DNA of 64,000 nt from Tetrahymena elliotti 4EA (GCA_000231825.2 JH720293.1:1860001-1924000), one strand, 5' to 3'; shown: positions 46,113 to 60,691, counted from the stretch's first letter. Numbers and translations: made by a program. The notes: generated by a model not told the origin, from the sequence alone.

Positions 46113-49100
46113 TCACTATTTTGGGATTTGTTTTTTCTCTACTAAGACTGCATTATATGTTGAGTTAGGATTATTGAGAAAGGGGTTTTCTCTTTTAATT
46201 TTTTATTATTCCTAGTTAGAACTCTCATTTTATAAATTCTATTTATTACTTCCTTGTTTTGATGCACTATTATCATCCTCGTCACTATCGTAGATGCAAG
46301 ATAATAAATCTTAGAAGTTATTCAAAAGGTCTTACTTTATACCCTGTTAAACAGGTTAATTGCTTTAATTTTCTTTATTAATGAAAGGATTAGTAGTATT
46401 CTAAGAGCTTTGGCATTAATTTTGAATGTTTTCATTACTTGTTTTATTTATTTAATTATTTTATTCTATATTTTATTTTTCTCTATATTCAGCAATCTAT
46501 TACACAGATTTAAAGTTTTAGCTTTTTTCATCTACAACAGCATTTTCCTTTACTTCTGTGTTAGTATTTTCCTTTATTTCTGTGTTAATATTTTGTTCTG
46601 TCTTTTTTTGATTTTCCTTTTTTGCTTTTCTGGCTTTCTTTGGGTCAAGCTTAGGCTATTCAACAACTTTGTTTTTATTTCTTTAATTGTACTCTTCAAT
46701 GTCAAAATCTTCATTCATTTTTTTCCTAATTTATTCTAAATGAATATCACAAGCTGTTTTTCTTTAGATCTATTATTCCTGACTATTTTCAGTTTTTTTC
46801 ATCTAAGAATCACTTTCACTCTTTTTTAATTCATTTTTCATGTTGTTTGCTACTTAAATCTTATTTACTAATGGATATTACTTATTTTGAGATTGATCAT
46901 TATTATTTTTTTGGGGTTATTTATTTGCAGGTGATGTCATTTAATTACTTTCTTTAATCTAATTCTGAGTGTTTGAAACAATAATATTTTGGTTATTTAC
47001 TTAAATTACTTATTTAGTTTTATCTTGTATCACATTTTTAATGCCACTAAAATTTGTTAAAATGTTATTATTGTTATTTTTATTTTATTCTAAATTTTAT
47101 TTATTATTTTAATTATTAAGTGGTTATAACTGTGCTTAGTTATTGGCTACCTTTTAAGCTGAAATAATTTTTTAATTATCATTTGAAATACCTGCCTATA
47201 TGTTATTCATTCCATTATTTTATAAAGGTTAAATTTATTTTTAATTATTCAATTCTACATTTTATTTAATTTAATTGTTTATGGGTTTTTAATTATTGAA
47301 GAAATTATTTTTAAAGTTATCTGCTTGTGGTGTCTTTTCTATTAAGCAATTTGATATTTGAGAATTATTTTTGAATAGATTACTTTATGTTGTTTAAATC
47401 TTTTGATTATTTTAGGTATTAGTTAAGTTTAATGAACTGTAAGACACAGAATCTAGCTAAACTTTTGCATTTGTTTAATTATTATTTGTTTAAAAATTGC
47501 TGTTCTTACTAAATATATTTAGACTCATTAATTTTTTTAAGTCTTCAACATTATCATCATCACTATCAGTATCAGTATCACTATCGCTATCATAAACTTT
47601 TGACAGAATATTATTAATTTGAGATGATTTTTAATCTAGAGGTTTATTACTTTAATTCTCAATTTTAAATTCAGGTTTATTTGTTTGCAAAGAAGAAGGT
47701 TTAGAAGGATAAACTTATTCTATTTCCATTTTTTCAACAATCTTAAAAGAGTTTGATGGATTTGTTAATTAATTATTTGAAACAGATTGTTAGACACTTG
47801 TTTTATTGCTTGCTATTTTTTTGAGGAAATCAATGTCATCATCATCATCGTCGTCATCTTCATCATCATTATCTATCTAATTTTCATCAATTATTTTTGA
47901 TAAATTAACTGCATTTGAAGGAAGATGATTTTAGTGTAAAGGTTTTGAGCTCTCAAAATTTTATTTTATATTTTATGTAACTATTCCTTTTAATTAAGTT
48001 TAATTATTACTACTATTGGATATTTATTAATTTCCTTAAATTGTATTTTACTTTTAAATATTTTATATTTGTTAGTTATTAAGATAAATATTATAACTAT
48101 TATTAATTACATTACCATTATTCTTTTGTTGACCCTAAAATAAATTTTATGTTTGATTATTGATTTAATATTATTAAACTTAACTTTACTTATTTTATTG
48201 AAATACATTTTGTAATTGTTGCTATGGTTATTTATTTTGTTGATTTTATTTTGAGTTTTGAGCAAACAAATTGTCTTCAGCAAATAATTTTTGTGGCTTA
48301 TTTTAAGTAAAAGGTTTTTCTTGTTTAGATTCTTAAATATATTAATTATTATTTGTAGTATTTTGAGATAAATTTTTAGAGTTTTTAATCATTTCTAACA
48401 CTTTCTAAGCATCATCTTCATCATCATCATCATCATCTTCATCTTCTTCAAACTAATTAAAATTATATTTCTAAACTTAGGTAGGTTGTTGGTTTTAAGC
48501 TTTTTAAGAGTTTTGATCTATCTACTTAAGCAAATTATCAATATCAGAAACATTACTTTACTCTTCATTTTGATAGAGCAAAGAATACTCGTTTAGGTTA
48601 AAATCAGAGGAACTTTTTGAATTCGATCTCTTTTTCATCACACCAATCTTTTCTTATTCGATGTTTCCAAACACATGAAGAGGGTTCAGCTTTTTAAGAA
48701 AAACAATCTCTTCATCATTTTACTTTTCCAAAGAATGATGCTAATTAATCTTGTCTATGTAAGGGATATTTTTATTTGAATTAAAATCCAGTTTACAAGC
48801 ATATTACTACTATTTGTAATTCAAACAGAGCTCACTGTTATCTGATATCCTATTAAAGTCATCATTTTCCATATTTTCTGAATCACTAATAATTAATCTA
48901 TTTTTCTTAGAGTTACTTTTTAAAGGGACTTTAGTAATTTATTTAGGATCTGATTTTCTTATCTAATTTTAAGATGAAGAAGACCTTTTAATATTTGTAT
49001 CAAATACAGAAGTTTACTTTTTATTGGTATTTGAGCTGTTTCTCATCATTTTTTCATTACTACTAAAGTTACTGAAAGGAGTCATTGTTTCAGGAGTGCT

Positions 49101-52100
49101 CATTAATTTTTGTTAAATCTAATAGGACTGCTAAGGAGGTAACTATTTCACAGGTTATTTTTATTTTCGCCCATTAATAATATCAGTCAACTCAGCAAGT
49201 CTTTCTTTTGTCTGTTATTCTTTTTAGGCTTTTTCTAAGCTTTTTTTTGGTCTTTCAAACTAAGGTTTCATGGTAAACTAATCTAAATCAATTTCTTCCA
49301 TATCATTACAATCTATTGTGTCTTCAATTTCCTATTCTTTTTGGATTTTTTCTAAGCTTTTAGATGGCTTTTCAAGTTAAGGTTTAATAGCGATTTATTC
49401 AGGTTCAAAATCGATTTCTTCAATATCGTAACAATATATATCTTCTAAATCTTTTTTTCTTTCAACTTTAAATTAAAATTCCTCTTCTTCTTCTTCCTCT
49501 TCTACTTATAATTAAAGAATATCTTTTTTCTTTTAAAGTTAATTGGATTTTTTTTATATATTTTATTTGCTTCCCTAAAACCCAAGAAATTCTTCTTCTT
49601 CACTTCCTGGTTAGCTATTAACTGCAGGAGTAAAATCATTATTCTTACTTTTTATCATTCTACATATTGGATTTATATCTTATGGTATCATCCTAGGATT
49701 ATATCCATAAAATTCAAAAGTTCTTTTTGTGGCTTTAGGCTATCTACCACTCCTACCCTTTTATTAAATATCTCCACCATTTTGATGACAGCTATTATTT
49801 TTTAATAGCATCATAAGTTCTTTATGCTTTTTCTAACTTTAGATATAGTTTGCATATTCCTTACCTTCCATTAAAAGTATATATACTTTACCAGCCCTTT
49901 TTCTACCTGTTCTACCCATTCTCTAAATCATTCTTTTTTTATTTTCCATATAACTAAATTTCCTTAATGATAAATATAATAAAACTACCTAATAGGAGAA
50001 AATCCTGAATCATAGCAGACAATCAGATCTACTTCACCAATATCAAGTCCTTCTTCACCAATACAAGTAGCAATTAAAGTATTATATTAATTTTCTTTAA
50101 AGAGTCTTATAGTTTCTAATTATGCTTTTTAATTCATTCCCTATCCATCTTGATTTGCTTATCCAATAAATATTTCACTTCTTATCAGCTTATCTCCTTT
50201 AGGATTAAGAACATCTATATTATTGAGTAATTTTTTTAATTCAGAGGCTGAGTTTCTACTTTATGTAAAAATAATTGTTTTTGATTTATTTTTTATTGAT
50301 TCATCTTCTAAGAAATAATTTGTCAAAAGCTCAACTAATTTTTCACTCTTAGGATGAGACTCAAGATCTTCACTTAGCTCCACATCTTCACCATTTTCTG
50401 TATCACCTGTAGAGCTTTTTTTATTTTACTGAATAGGAGCATTATCATTTTCATATCCATCATCTTCATATTATTATTATTATTGTCTTGAATTTTATAC
50501 AGATTTTTTTTTCTTAGGCTTAACTTTTTTTGGTACATATGAATCCATTTTCATTACTTTTTTTAAATCTGTGAATTCCTACATTTTAAAAATTTGGGCC
50601 TTGCTTCTAAGAGGCTTTCCTTTCTTGTTATTTATATCTTTTTCAAATTAATAAAGCCAATCTTTAAAGCAATTCATTCCCTATTCTTAAATGAGTTTCT
50701 TTCCATGGATAAGTTATGAGAAGGTCTTTTCAGTAAAAATAAAAAATATTGAAGAATAATAATAATTTCAAATAATTTTGATAAATTATCTTTTGAAGAT
50801 AATTACAAAAATCGTTTCCATGTTTTACACATTTTAAATTGAGGAATACAATTTATCAAATAAATAATAAAGAAGAAAAAACCTACCTAAATTTAGTCAT
50901 AGGCATCTGAAAGTCCAATAGTATGATGTTTTTCTATGATATCATTTTAATTTTATTTCAAAAACTCCATTATCTGAAAAGAAGTACCACGCTAAATATC
51001 TGAAGGCTTTTTTATTAGCTTATAGTGTTACATTGGGATCATTTAAAGGTTTTTAAAATAATTAAATCTTGAATAAAGTAAATTATCAAGATAGCTCATA
51101 ATTTTTGTCATTAAATCATTTCCTTAAATCTTCACTGGTATAATTTATTTGGAGTGGATATACTATTTAATATCAGGGTCTTCATCATCTTTTACTTCCA
51201 ACTTAGAGATACGTAAGTTTCTTAGTACATCCTAATTAGTTAGAATTTTTATTAAATTGATAACTCAAAATATTTTCTAATTTATTTATTGATTTATTAC
51301 TTATATTTATTCAAATTCATTTCCTGGAGTAGCACTCAATGCCAAAATTCTATACCCATACCCTAAAGACTCAAAATGTGTGACAATATTTACATAAGCA
51401 TATTTACCTGTTCCTCTATGAGCCTCATCTAAAAAATAAAAATAAAATATTTAGATGAGATTGTATGATTAAAAGCTGGATTACCAAAGATGACTAAACT
51501 TAAGTTATATCCATCATATCTTTATTCATCTAAATCATTCTCTAAAGTCTAAGGAGTACAAAAGAAAATTCTTTTTTTTAAATAGACATCTTTTCTTTTT
51601 GGAATAGGATAATTTCCTGTCATTTCAAAAATATCATTTTTATTGATCAATTCAAATTGACTCAAGCATTCCATTTGTTAATTTACTAAAGGTCTTGTAG
51701 GAGCTAAAAAAAATATTTTTCCTTTAGGAAACCAAAGATAATAATTTAAAATAACTGTTGCAGCAATAAATGTTTTTCCCAAACCTGTTGGTAGAGCTAC
51801 AAGTGTATTATTACTTAAACATGTCTTTACTATATCGTATTAGTATTCACGAAAGCTTTTGCCTAGTGTATAATACTATTATTTTTTGTATAAGTAGAAT
51901 TTAAATAAAGATAAGAAAAGATAAAATCAAAAAATAAATTTAAAAATTATTCTAAGAAACATCTTTTATTTTAAAAAGCTCAATGAAAGAAATAAAAAAT
52001 ACTCAAAATTAAGCTTATGACGAAGGAAAACAATGAGATAAGTTAAAAAAATGTTAATTTTTAATAGATAATATCCATACCCAGTATTAAATTGTGTTTT

Positions 52101-52467
52101 GATTGACATCAAGGTTTGGCTCCAATCCTGAATTAGGTGAAGGATCTAAAGCAATATTTGAGTAGCCTTAATAATCTACTACATCTACATTACTCTCCTA
52201 TTTAGCCTCCTCTTCTTCTTCATCCATTACACTAAATTTATTGCTGTCTTAATAGCCAGGTTAATCAATTTAAGAAGGAAGGGACATGTTTGAGAATTCA
52301 TCATAAAATTTATTTGCTTTGATAAAATCATTCATTTAGACTTACTTAGTTTTTTTCTTATCTTTCGGCTTTATAATAGTTTTTTTTTCTTTAAGAATCT
52401 TCCTCTAATTTGTGCTCATAATGGCTTCAAATGCATTAGAAGATTTACTGTTTTCATCATCGTTCAT
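46113..52467 (-). CDS. FANCM/MPH1/Hef-type DNA helicase
   Basis: DEAH translocase that remodels stalled forks and branched DNA in the Fanconi/MPH1 pathway. Six exons, 52081-52467, 51485-51875, 51301-51428, 50887-51231, 49989-50725, 46113-49932, total 5808 nt, 1935 aa. Helicase motifs in order: FREYQYDIV (Q-motif-like), LPTGLGKT (Walker A, about 160), [41 protein letters not shown]. Domain 2 has [34 protein letters not shown] and [14 protein letters not shown] (motif VI, about 664-677). The insert between the RecA domains is typical of FANCM. The last 1260 residues are Asn/Gln/Lys-rich with several Asp/Ser blocks. No ERCC4 nuclease or helix-hairpin-helix is recognisable, so it resembles MPH1 in lacking the nuclease. 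Confidence 0.93.
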
Positions 52468-54465
52468 GATGGTAAATAGTAGTTTATTTTACTTATTATT
52501 ACAAAAGTAACTTGCTTTACAAATGTAATATTTATATACTGATGTATTATTTTTTATGTTTATATGCAAATACAAGGTAAATTGATTGATTAAGCAATAC
52601 TCACTCTGACTCTATTATTAAAGAAATTTTTAATTTTTTAATTTGGCACACAAATTAGTATCTTATAATCAGAAATACGACTATTTCTATTAATTTCAAA
52701 TTCTGACAAAAAATGTGATAAATCCCGCTAATTTAAAATATTGAAAAATTCATTTCATGCTTTTATTCCAAAAAATAAATTTCAATATTCTAAAAAAAAA
52801 ATCATTATAATATCAATTTATTTCCATAATTTTTCCTATTTTATATATTCAAAAATACTTCTGATACCATTAAGATCTCTTCCCTTAATCCTTAAAAAAT
52901 AGTATAAACAATTTATATAAATCTTTTCAATAAAAAAAAAGTGAACTTAGAAATATTATATTTGAATATAAAATATTTAATCATCTAGTTAAGAAAGATA
53001 AACACCAAATTTACTTTTGTAGTATTTAATAGATTTAAAATTTATTACTTTAGAGAAGAAGAGAGCATTGAGATATCATTAAAAGTAAAATTAAAAAGAC
53101 TAAAGACTGAAAATTTCACTAAAATTAAAAATATATTTTAATTAAAAAATATTATTGACTAATTAATTGATAATTAAATTTATTTTAATAAAAGCAATTA
53201 AGCAATTCTGAAATATATTTTGAAAAAATTACTTTAATTATTGAAATAAAATGAAAAAATTAAAATAAATGTTTCAAATAAAAAGTTAAAAAATAATTAT
53301 TAATACATATAAATAAATAGCTATCGCCTTAGTACTTTAAAATTATTTTATGGTGTGATATTCATAGAAATAAAAATAAATTAAAAAAATTATTTCAAAA
53401 CTATTAATTATTAACAAATAAATCTTCTACCCATAAATAAAAATTTACTAATTTTTTAAAATTAGAAAATGTTTAAATAACAAGTTTAATCCCTCCTTGC
53501 CAATTTAATTTATAACTTTATGAGCTAGAAAAATCATTTTTCTATTAATAAAAGCTTACAAAAAAATAAAGTAGCAGCAAATCCATAATTAATCAGCAAT
53601 CAACACTAGCTTTTTAAATTAAATTTTAATTCATATAATAATTTAGATTTTTTATAACAAATAACTAATTAGAACTGAAAATTCAATAAAAACCAAGTAT
53701 TTCAGTCAATGATTAAATAAAAAATTGATCAATTCATAAAAAATACTAATATGGTAGTTTAGAGTAAAGCATGTATGAAGAGATATTTAAAAATTTGATC
53801 TAAACATTAAAATGATTGCAATATAAATTAATTATTTTAGATTTAAAGTAAAACATAAATTTATTTGGAAAGAAATACAAGAAGTAGATAATTTAAAAAA
53901 TTTTTATAAACTTTAATTTGATTTTATAAAAAATGATAATGAAATTTATTAAATATCTCAATCTATAAAACTTTTTTATCAACATTTATATTTTATTTAT
54001 ACTATTTTGCAGATAAAAAAAATAAAAAAATGAATGGCTCAAAAAACATAAATGAAAAGAGATTTAGAGATTAGAAAAAAAATGAAAATGGTTGTAAGTT
54101 AAAATTTTTAGTAATAAACTGAAATTAATTATTTTAGGTGTAAAATAAAAAAAATATTTGGAAAGAAATACCTGAAAATGTTAATATAGAATTTTAAGTA
54201 AATTTATGTAAAATTGAAAAGCAAGAAAGAAAGTGAAATGCATAAAATTTTTCTATCTTGAAAGCTAATAAATAAATATTTTTACTTATTAAAATGCTAT
54301 TTTGAATATTTGGTATAAAATAAGCAAATAAAATTTTTATTAAATAATACCAGTGATTTATATTAAATTGATCAGTATTTGATTTTGAAAGAACAAATTG
54401 AGTAAGGAAATTTAAGATTTTGAAAATAATTTAAGTTATTATTAGAATTTTAAGATACGCATAAT
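52468..54465. other. intergenic with duplicated segment
   Basis: About 2 kb of AT-rich DNA between divergent genes. Near 53830-53880 and 54130-54180 there are two similar segments, noted separately. A short frame from ATG 54031 with a plausible intron (54095-54135) leads into the second copy but soon ends at TGA, so no gene is called. Confidence 0.5.
53820..54182 (+). repeat. two diverged copies of an about 50-nt exon-like segment
   Basis: Copy 1 (about 53826-53882) and copy 2 (about 54121-54173) share AAATTAATTATTTTAG, a branch-to-acceptor-like end. A few A-rich codons follow, and then ATTTGGAAAGAAATAC. Translated in matching frames they give FIWKEIQEVDN and NIWKEIPENVN. Copy 2 is preceded by a normal GTAAG donor, while copy 1 has GCAAT at the matching place. 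They look like remnants of a small duplicated gene, with copy 1 the more decayed. Confidence 0.4.
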
Positions 54466-57138
54466 ATGGAAGAAGGGTAAGTAAACCCATAAAATTTTGA
54501 TGGATGGGATGATACACCTTCATATGATGGTTCTTAAACAAATGCTATAAAGTGCTTTAGTGATATATTCTAATAGTAAATTAAGACTAATAAATGTTCT
54601 CAATAGTATTCGGCTACAAATAAAAATAGTCCAAAGACTAATAAGATAAATGCTACTGCAAATATTTGTTTGACAGATGAAGATTGTACAAGATAGAAAA
54701 AATAATAAAATGGTTTATTAAGAAAAGAAAGCAATGAGTAAGAATAAAAGTTGGCAAAAATCTATGTGGTCAATTAGGCTAGCTTAAATGCTAAACCTTA
54801 CAAAAATCAATTGCTTTCAAATGGAGTATAAGAAAGTTTAAATTTGTAGGTGATGAAAGAAGTAGCTTCCACAGTATATTAGAACACTTAAAGCTAGCTC
54901 TACTAAGAAATAGATAATAACCAGATCTTTATGAAAAAGAATATTTTTTAAGACAGAAGCTAAAGAAATTAATCATTAGATTCTACTTCTAACTTTTATA
55001 ATTGTAATAATAGCGCTAGTTATAATTTAAGTTAAATAGGAAAAAGATCAAACATGAGCTCTATTAGGTAATCCTCTGAAACTTCTTCAATCGAAGGAAG
55101 AGGGAAAATAATCAGAAATAAAAAAATGGATTACAATTCAACTTTAGGAAGCTTTAATAATAATAATTTAAGCATTTTAAAAACCAATTATGATGACAAA
55201 AGTTAATACACTTTTTTAAGTAATATAATGAATGATACACAGATTTTCTAATAAGGAAATGAACTTTAAAAATAAATAAAGAATCCGTCACATATGTATG
55301 GGTAGATATAGTAGATACCAAATTCATAGTAATTTGAGAAAGATAAAAAACTATCCAACTTAAATTTAACAGAGTTAAGTAGCTAGAACAATTAAATGTA
55401 AAAAGATAATTCTGCTTTAAAATAAGATACTATTTTATTAAGTCAGACTAATTGTTCTACAAGCAACTAGAACACTATTATTAATAGTATTGCTAATGAT
55501 AACAATAAATAAGTATTGCTTTCAAATAATATACTTATAATGTAACCTGAAAAATTTGTACCATTCCATAAGTAGAATGAGAACTTATTGTTGACTTAGG
55601 ATTGGAAAAACAAAAAAAGTTTAATAAATTAATAGAAGGTTAATAATTAGAATTTATTTTGCTTGAAAATACCTGGAGTTAAAGATTAACCTAAAATAGA
55701 TAACAATTCAAAAAACATTTGTGATGATCATGAATCTCAATAGTAAGATTTCAATGATCTAACAAACTCATACAGATAACATAAAATAAATTTACAAATT
55801 TATAGAAATCAAATAAAAAACCATGAAGAGGATAAGATTGCAAATTCAGAAATTAAATTAGACTAGCAAATAATAAATAATTTTAATGAAAGTAGTGCAT
55901 AAAATTTTCTAAAAAAATACTAAGAATAACCAAGATTATCTCAGAGGCCTTCTTAAGAATATAAAAAATAAAATGATAGGATGTTAACAAAATCATCAAG
56001 CCCATCAAACAGATAGAGTGATTGCAATACAATTGCTAATAATCAGATTGATTATACATTAGAAAATGAATTTAATATGAGCAAAGAAGAGAATAAAGAA
56101 AGTTTTACTTTATAACAACTAAATGGTAGTACTTAAAATTAGAATTAATAAAATGATTATAGCTTTAAAGTGTATTAAAAAGAAGAGAAATTGTTTACAG
56201 TTTAATCTTATTTTAAATACAAAGATTAACAAACTAATTAAAATAATACAATTAATTAAATCAAATTGAATACTGATTAAGGAACAGATTAATTAATCTA
56301 ATTAGAAACCTAAAGAAATCATTTAGCTAATTACAATGGTATCTTTAGACAAACAATAACTAAATTTAACTATAAACCCAGAAAGAATAAATCTGTTGAA
56401 CATGATATAATTAATTAAATTTAAAAATCAGATAATATATTTTACTATTAACAAGAAAAGTTGCCATCTTTAAAATATTAAAAGCAAGGAATTAATGATC
56501 TTTATAATATATTTAACAATAAAAGTATATCCTCATCAAGACAAAAATAATCTTTAAATACAAATAGATCAAAAGAAAAATTAAATGCTTCCATGAATAT
56601 GGGGAGCGGTAATAGAAGAAGTAGCAACCATGACTTTATTAATCCAATTTTTAGGACTCCTTAATAAGACAAAAAGATAAAGTAATAAAGATTAAGCACA
56701 GCAATAGAAGTCAATAGAAATAATTAAATCTAATTACTAAATCAATTAAAGGATAAAAGATCTACACCTATAAAAGCATTTAATTCATTCACAAATACAG
56801 TCTAACAGTTTAGAAGGGCAAACTAGTTAACTAAAAATTAAGGGACAAGTTAAAAGAACAGTTAAATTGTCTAGCTTGGAGGAAACTTTGATAATTCTAA
56901 CCCTATATAATCCTTTTTATTAACAAACTATAAGAGATCTCCATCAATGGAATAATAAGAGCAGTTAAACTATATAAATAAAGAAACAAACTATAATAAC
57001 AACTTTTAAAATCCAGTATTAAAAAACCGTTTTAACTGTGACACAATAGTTCACAAAGAAAATTAAGCTTAAAATTAAAAAAATGTTCTTAGAACTACTA
57101 CTAACAACTTCACATATCAAACTATTTCCCCAAACTGA
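54466..57138 (+). CDS. intronless N/Q/S-rich protein, unknown
   Basis: A single exon of 890 residues, ATG 54466 to TGA 57136-57138. Composition is dominated by Asn, Gln, Ser, Lys and Ile, with many short polar repeats and few predicted globular segments. A short start (MEEGQVNPQNFDGWDD) is acidic with a Trp. Scattered basic/Ser patches such as KLPSLKYQ, SRQKQSL and RRSSNHDFINPIF could be phosphorylated. Asn/Gln-rich disordered proteins are common in ciliates. No domain is seen and no function can be given. That the frame stays open over 2.6 kb, with a start at the first ATG, supports a real gene. Confidence 0.8.
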
Positions 57139-58025
57139 TTTTTCCTTTTTTTACTAAAAGTAATAACTTTTAAGAATTTTGAAGAACAAATTTCCTATTT
57201 TTTTTCTATTAACATTTTCCTTAAAAAAATTGTAGCAATTTTGTTATAATATATAAAATATATAAATAATATTGTTAATTAATAAAGCTCATCATAAATT
57301 TAAATAAAATCTTGTAAATATTGAAATTTTTTGTATTTATTTTGACACTTTAAATATTAACCAAAAATTTTTCGAAGCTTTAAAAAAAATGTAGAAAATA
57401 TTGAGTTATTTTACATTATATATTTCCTAAGAAATTCTTCACTTTTATTTTTATAATTAATAACATAAATGCAAATATAAATGAGAATAAATGTTATGAA
57501 CAATTTATATTTTTTATTGTTGAAATTATTTATAAGGTAATGTGTTTAAATAAAATTGAGATAATTAATAGATCAATATTTTTTTATTAAAATGTCTAAA
57601 TAATAAATTAAAATTATGAGTAATTATCATTTTGTTATAAATATAATATTTGCTTTGTTCATGAAGTTAAACTTTAATTTTTAGTTTGAAGTAAAATCTA
57701 TTTATTTTCTTCTTTTGTTTTTTAAGAATTAAATTGAAATGATAGCTTTATTTAACTTTTGTTTTTTTCAAAATATTTTTATTTTGAGAAATTTTGAAAT
57801 TGTTTAATATAAATATAAAATAAATATTATATTAGATACATTTACACTGATTTACTCATAAGAATGAGTTGAATATTATTTAATTTTACAAATTTTTCTA
57901 TCTCTTATTTTCTCTTTTGATCAGTTAAAATAAAATGAAAATTAAACATTGAAAGTTGTATAAATATTTACAATTGATATATTTTTCTAGTTTCTTACAA
58001 TTATTTTAAAAGATTATTTACAGTA
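57139..58025. other. intergenic between convergent genes
   Basis: About 890 nt of AT-rich sequence between convergent 3' ends; nothing supported. Confidence 0.5.
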
Positions 58026-59659
58026 TCACTCTTTTAAATATGGAATACGTGATTTAGGTGAAAGCTCATAAATAAATTCATTTAATTTAATAACATGATC
58101 CAATTAAGGACCTATGGGATAAGCATTGTTAAATCTTTATATAAGCAAGTTAACATCTTCTTAATTAAAATAAATATCATTTCCTTGTAAAAAAGTTTAT
58201 ATCTAAGTTAAGTTTAAGACTCCTTTTCTTTCTCTATCAATATAATCAAAACAATAAGCTAGGTCAATAAGCCTTTTAGACATTAATTATCTATAATATT
58301 CTTAACTATTTTCTAGGCTGAGATGCATTTTTATTACTCTACCAGCTACTCTTCTAGTTTCTAAAGATATTTCCTATTGTTTATTTTATTTTACTAAATT
58401 AATATTTTCAAAAATAAATAATAACCTATTAGTCTTGCCTAGATTCAAACTCATATTTTCTTCTTGAGTTCACATAATATGGTATAAATAATTTTTTAAA
58501 GTCATTCAACCTAGAAACAAAAAAAATAAATATTACTTCAACTAATTTTAAGAAATTTAATTATTTTTTTACGTCAAATAATCTGCAGATCTCTCATTAG
58601 AGTATTTTGAGAAAAGCAATTCAATATCATAAACATCGATTGAAGGAAAATTTAAATCAGTTAGACTCAATTTAAGTTATTCAGCAGAGAGTGGCTTATT
58701 TTACACATCATTATTTAGAATATTGTAAAATAATTATATACTGAAATCATCTTTATTTATGAGATCATTTTTACATTTTTCAATTTCTTTCAAGGATTAC
58801 AAAATTTCTTTGAAATTATACAAAATAGTGTTTATCATTTAAGAATATGTGTAAGAGCACTTATTCATTTCTTCTTTCATTTATCTAAATTTCTCTTCTG
58901 TGTTTAAATTTGCAACAAGATTATTCTCATAATTTGTTATATTATGTTTGATATCGCTATATTAGCCTGGCTGTAATACATAGCTACTTGCTAGAGGAAC
59001 TAGAGGACGAGGAGGAGAAATTACAGTTGTTTAATGCTAAGGAGGTGATCTACTTCTCAAAGTAGAAGCCTTCCAGTTAAGGTAATCTATCTCTTTTTAT
59101 TTTTCTGTTTGATAAATATATTCTTCTTCAGCAAGCCTTTCATGCTAGTCTCTGTGAATTGGAGTGTAAAATTTAGATTATGTTCCAACAAAATAGCTTT
59201 CTTACGGTCTTTATGGCTAATAAATAACTTAACTACTTTTTGTTGATAAAGGAGATAAATCTCTTGCTTCATATTTTCTATCATAATCTCCTTAATATAT
59301 CGGCTAATATCCAGTTTAAACTTTTTAAGGTATAATTTAACTGTGAGATAACTATTAAGTATATGGACCAGTTTAATCAAAAACAGGAGACTCTTATCTT
59401 ACACTAACAGGATTCTAATATGATGCTACTTTAGTTGGAGTTATTTAATACTCATCTAAAAATCTAGGCTGTTTTAAAAATAATATAAATGATTTATTTT
59501 AAATGATAATTGCGTTTTTAAAATTTAATGAATAGATAATTGAGATATAATTACAGGAACATGAGCAGATGGGTGATTAAATTAGCTTGAGTAAATTTAA
59601 TCTGAATATACTGGTTTAGGATTATATGCTAATTATTGGCTTGAAGGATAATATGACAT
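58026..59659 (-). CDS. EF-hand-like protein with Tyr/Pro/Gln-rich N-terminus
   Basis: Four exons, 59555-59659, 58573-59468, 58426-58510, 58026-58373, total 1434 nt, 477 aa. The first about 210 residues are extended and rich in Tyr, Pro, Gln and Ser (MSYYPSSQQLAYNPKPVYSD). The C-terminal half is helical and looks like paired EF hands. DYIDRERKGVLNLTQIQTFL has the spacing of an EF loop, with Gly at position 6 but imperfect calcium ligands. It is followed by FNQEDVNLLIQRF and a second half-loop. An upstream pair is hinted at by DLINKDDFSIQLFYNIL. Calcium binding is therefore uncertain. The third intron uses a GTT donor. Composition would fit a cytoskeletal or axonemal protein (inference). Confidence 0.75.
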
Positions 59660-60691
59660 TTTACTAATTAATAGCTAAATATTTTTAAAAATAAACTTAT
59701 TTTAATTTAGATATGTTTACAACAATATCTATTATCCGTTGATAGTAAAATTTATAATTAGATGTATTTTATATATTAATAATTTTTTATTTCTTTAATT
59801 TATTTGGTTGTTTCTTATTGGTTATTAGGTTTTTTTAATATTATTTGCCACTTAAATAAATTCAATTTTTTAAAAATTTACCCTGAATATCTTAAAATTA
59901 TTCACTTTAAATAAATTTATTTAGGTATTTGCATTTACAATAAATAAAACAGACTCTTATCTCTCTTTATCAAAATAAATATTTCAGCTTAAATAGCTTT
60001 GACCAGTAAACATCACTGCTTTATAATTAAAAAATTTACACCTATTTCCTTTAATCTTTTTATTAATACATTTTTATTATTGATGTATGATTTTTTAAAA
60101 CTTTAATAATTTATTTATTTTATTAATTTAAAAGTAAATTAATGATTTGTTATTTCTATCAAATCAAAAAAATTTAATTTAAATATAAAATCTACAATTT
60201 AAAAATAACTTTATTGAGCTCTTTTTTTATTTAATTTACAAATTATTTTCTGAATTATCAAAAAAATAAATTCTAATAGTTATTTTCATAAAAATAAAAA
60301 GATTCATTTAAAAAAAATCTAATCTATTTTTTATTATTATGATAAATAAATAAAAATTAGAAATTAAAAAAATATTTATCCTTTGATTAATTTTTTACTG
60401 TTTACTATTCAATTTAAAAGATAAAATTTTTAATTTTTAGTAAAATGAAAGGAGGATAAGTAAAATTAAATTAAATATTTTAAGGATATAAATAATAAAA
60501 TAAAAATAAAGATGAATTTATAAAACTATAATTAATTAATAAATAAATAATATTTAATCAAAACATTTTTTTTGTTTATTTACATCGAAATTAAAAGAAA
60601 GATAAAATAAGTATTTTTAAATTAAATACTTTAAATTATAAGAATAATCAAAAAAGAATATAAAAATGTGTTAAGTTAATTAATAAGAAAA
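59660..60691. other. intergenic, no feature seen
   Basis: About 1 kb of very AT-rich DNA between two - strand genes, with no supported feature. Confidence 0.5.

Noticed and set aside
46410..46739. Hydrophobic + strand frame of 109 codons
   Set aside because: It is antisense to the Lys/Asn-rich tail of the FANCM-like helicase; membrane-like content is an artefact of complementing A-rich codons.
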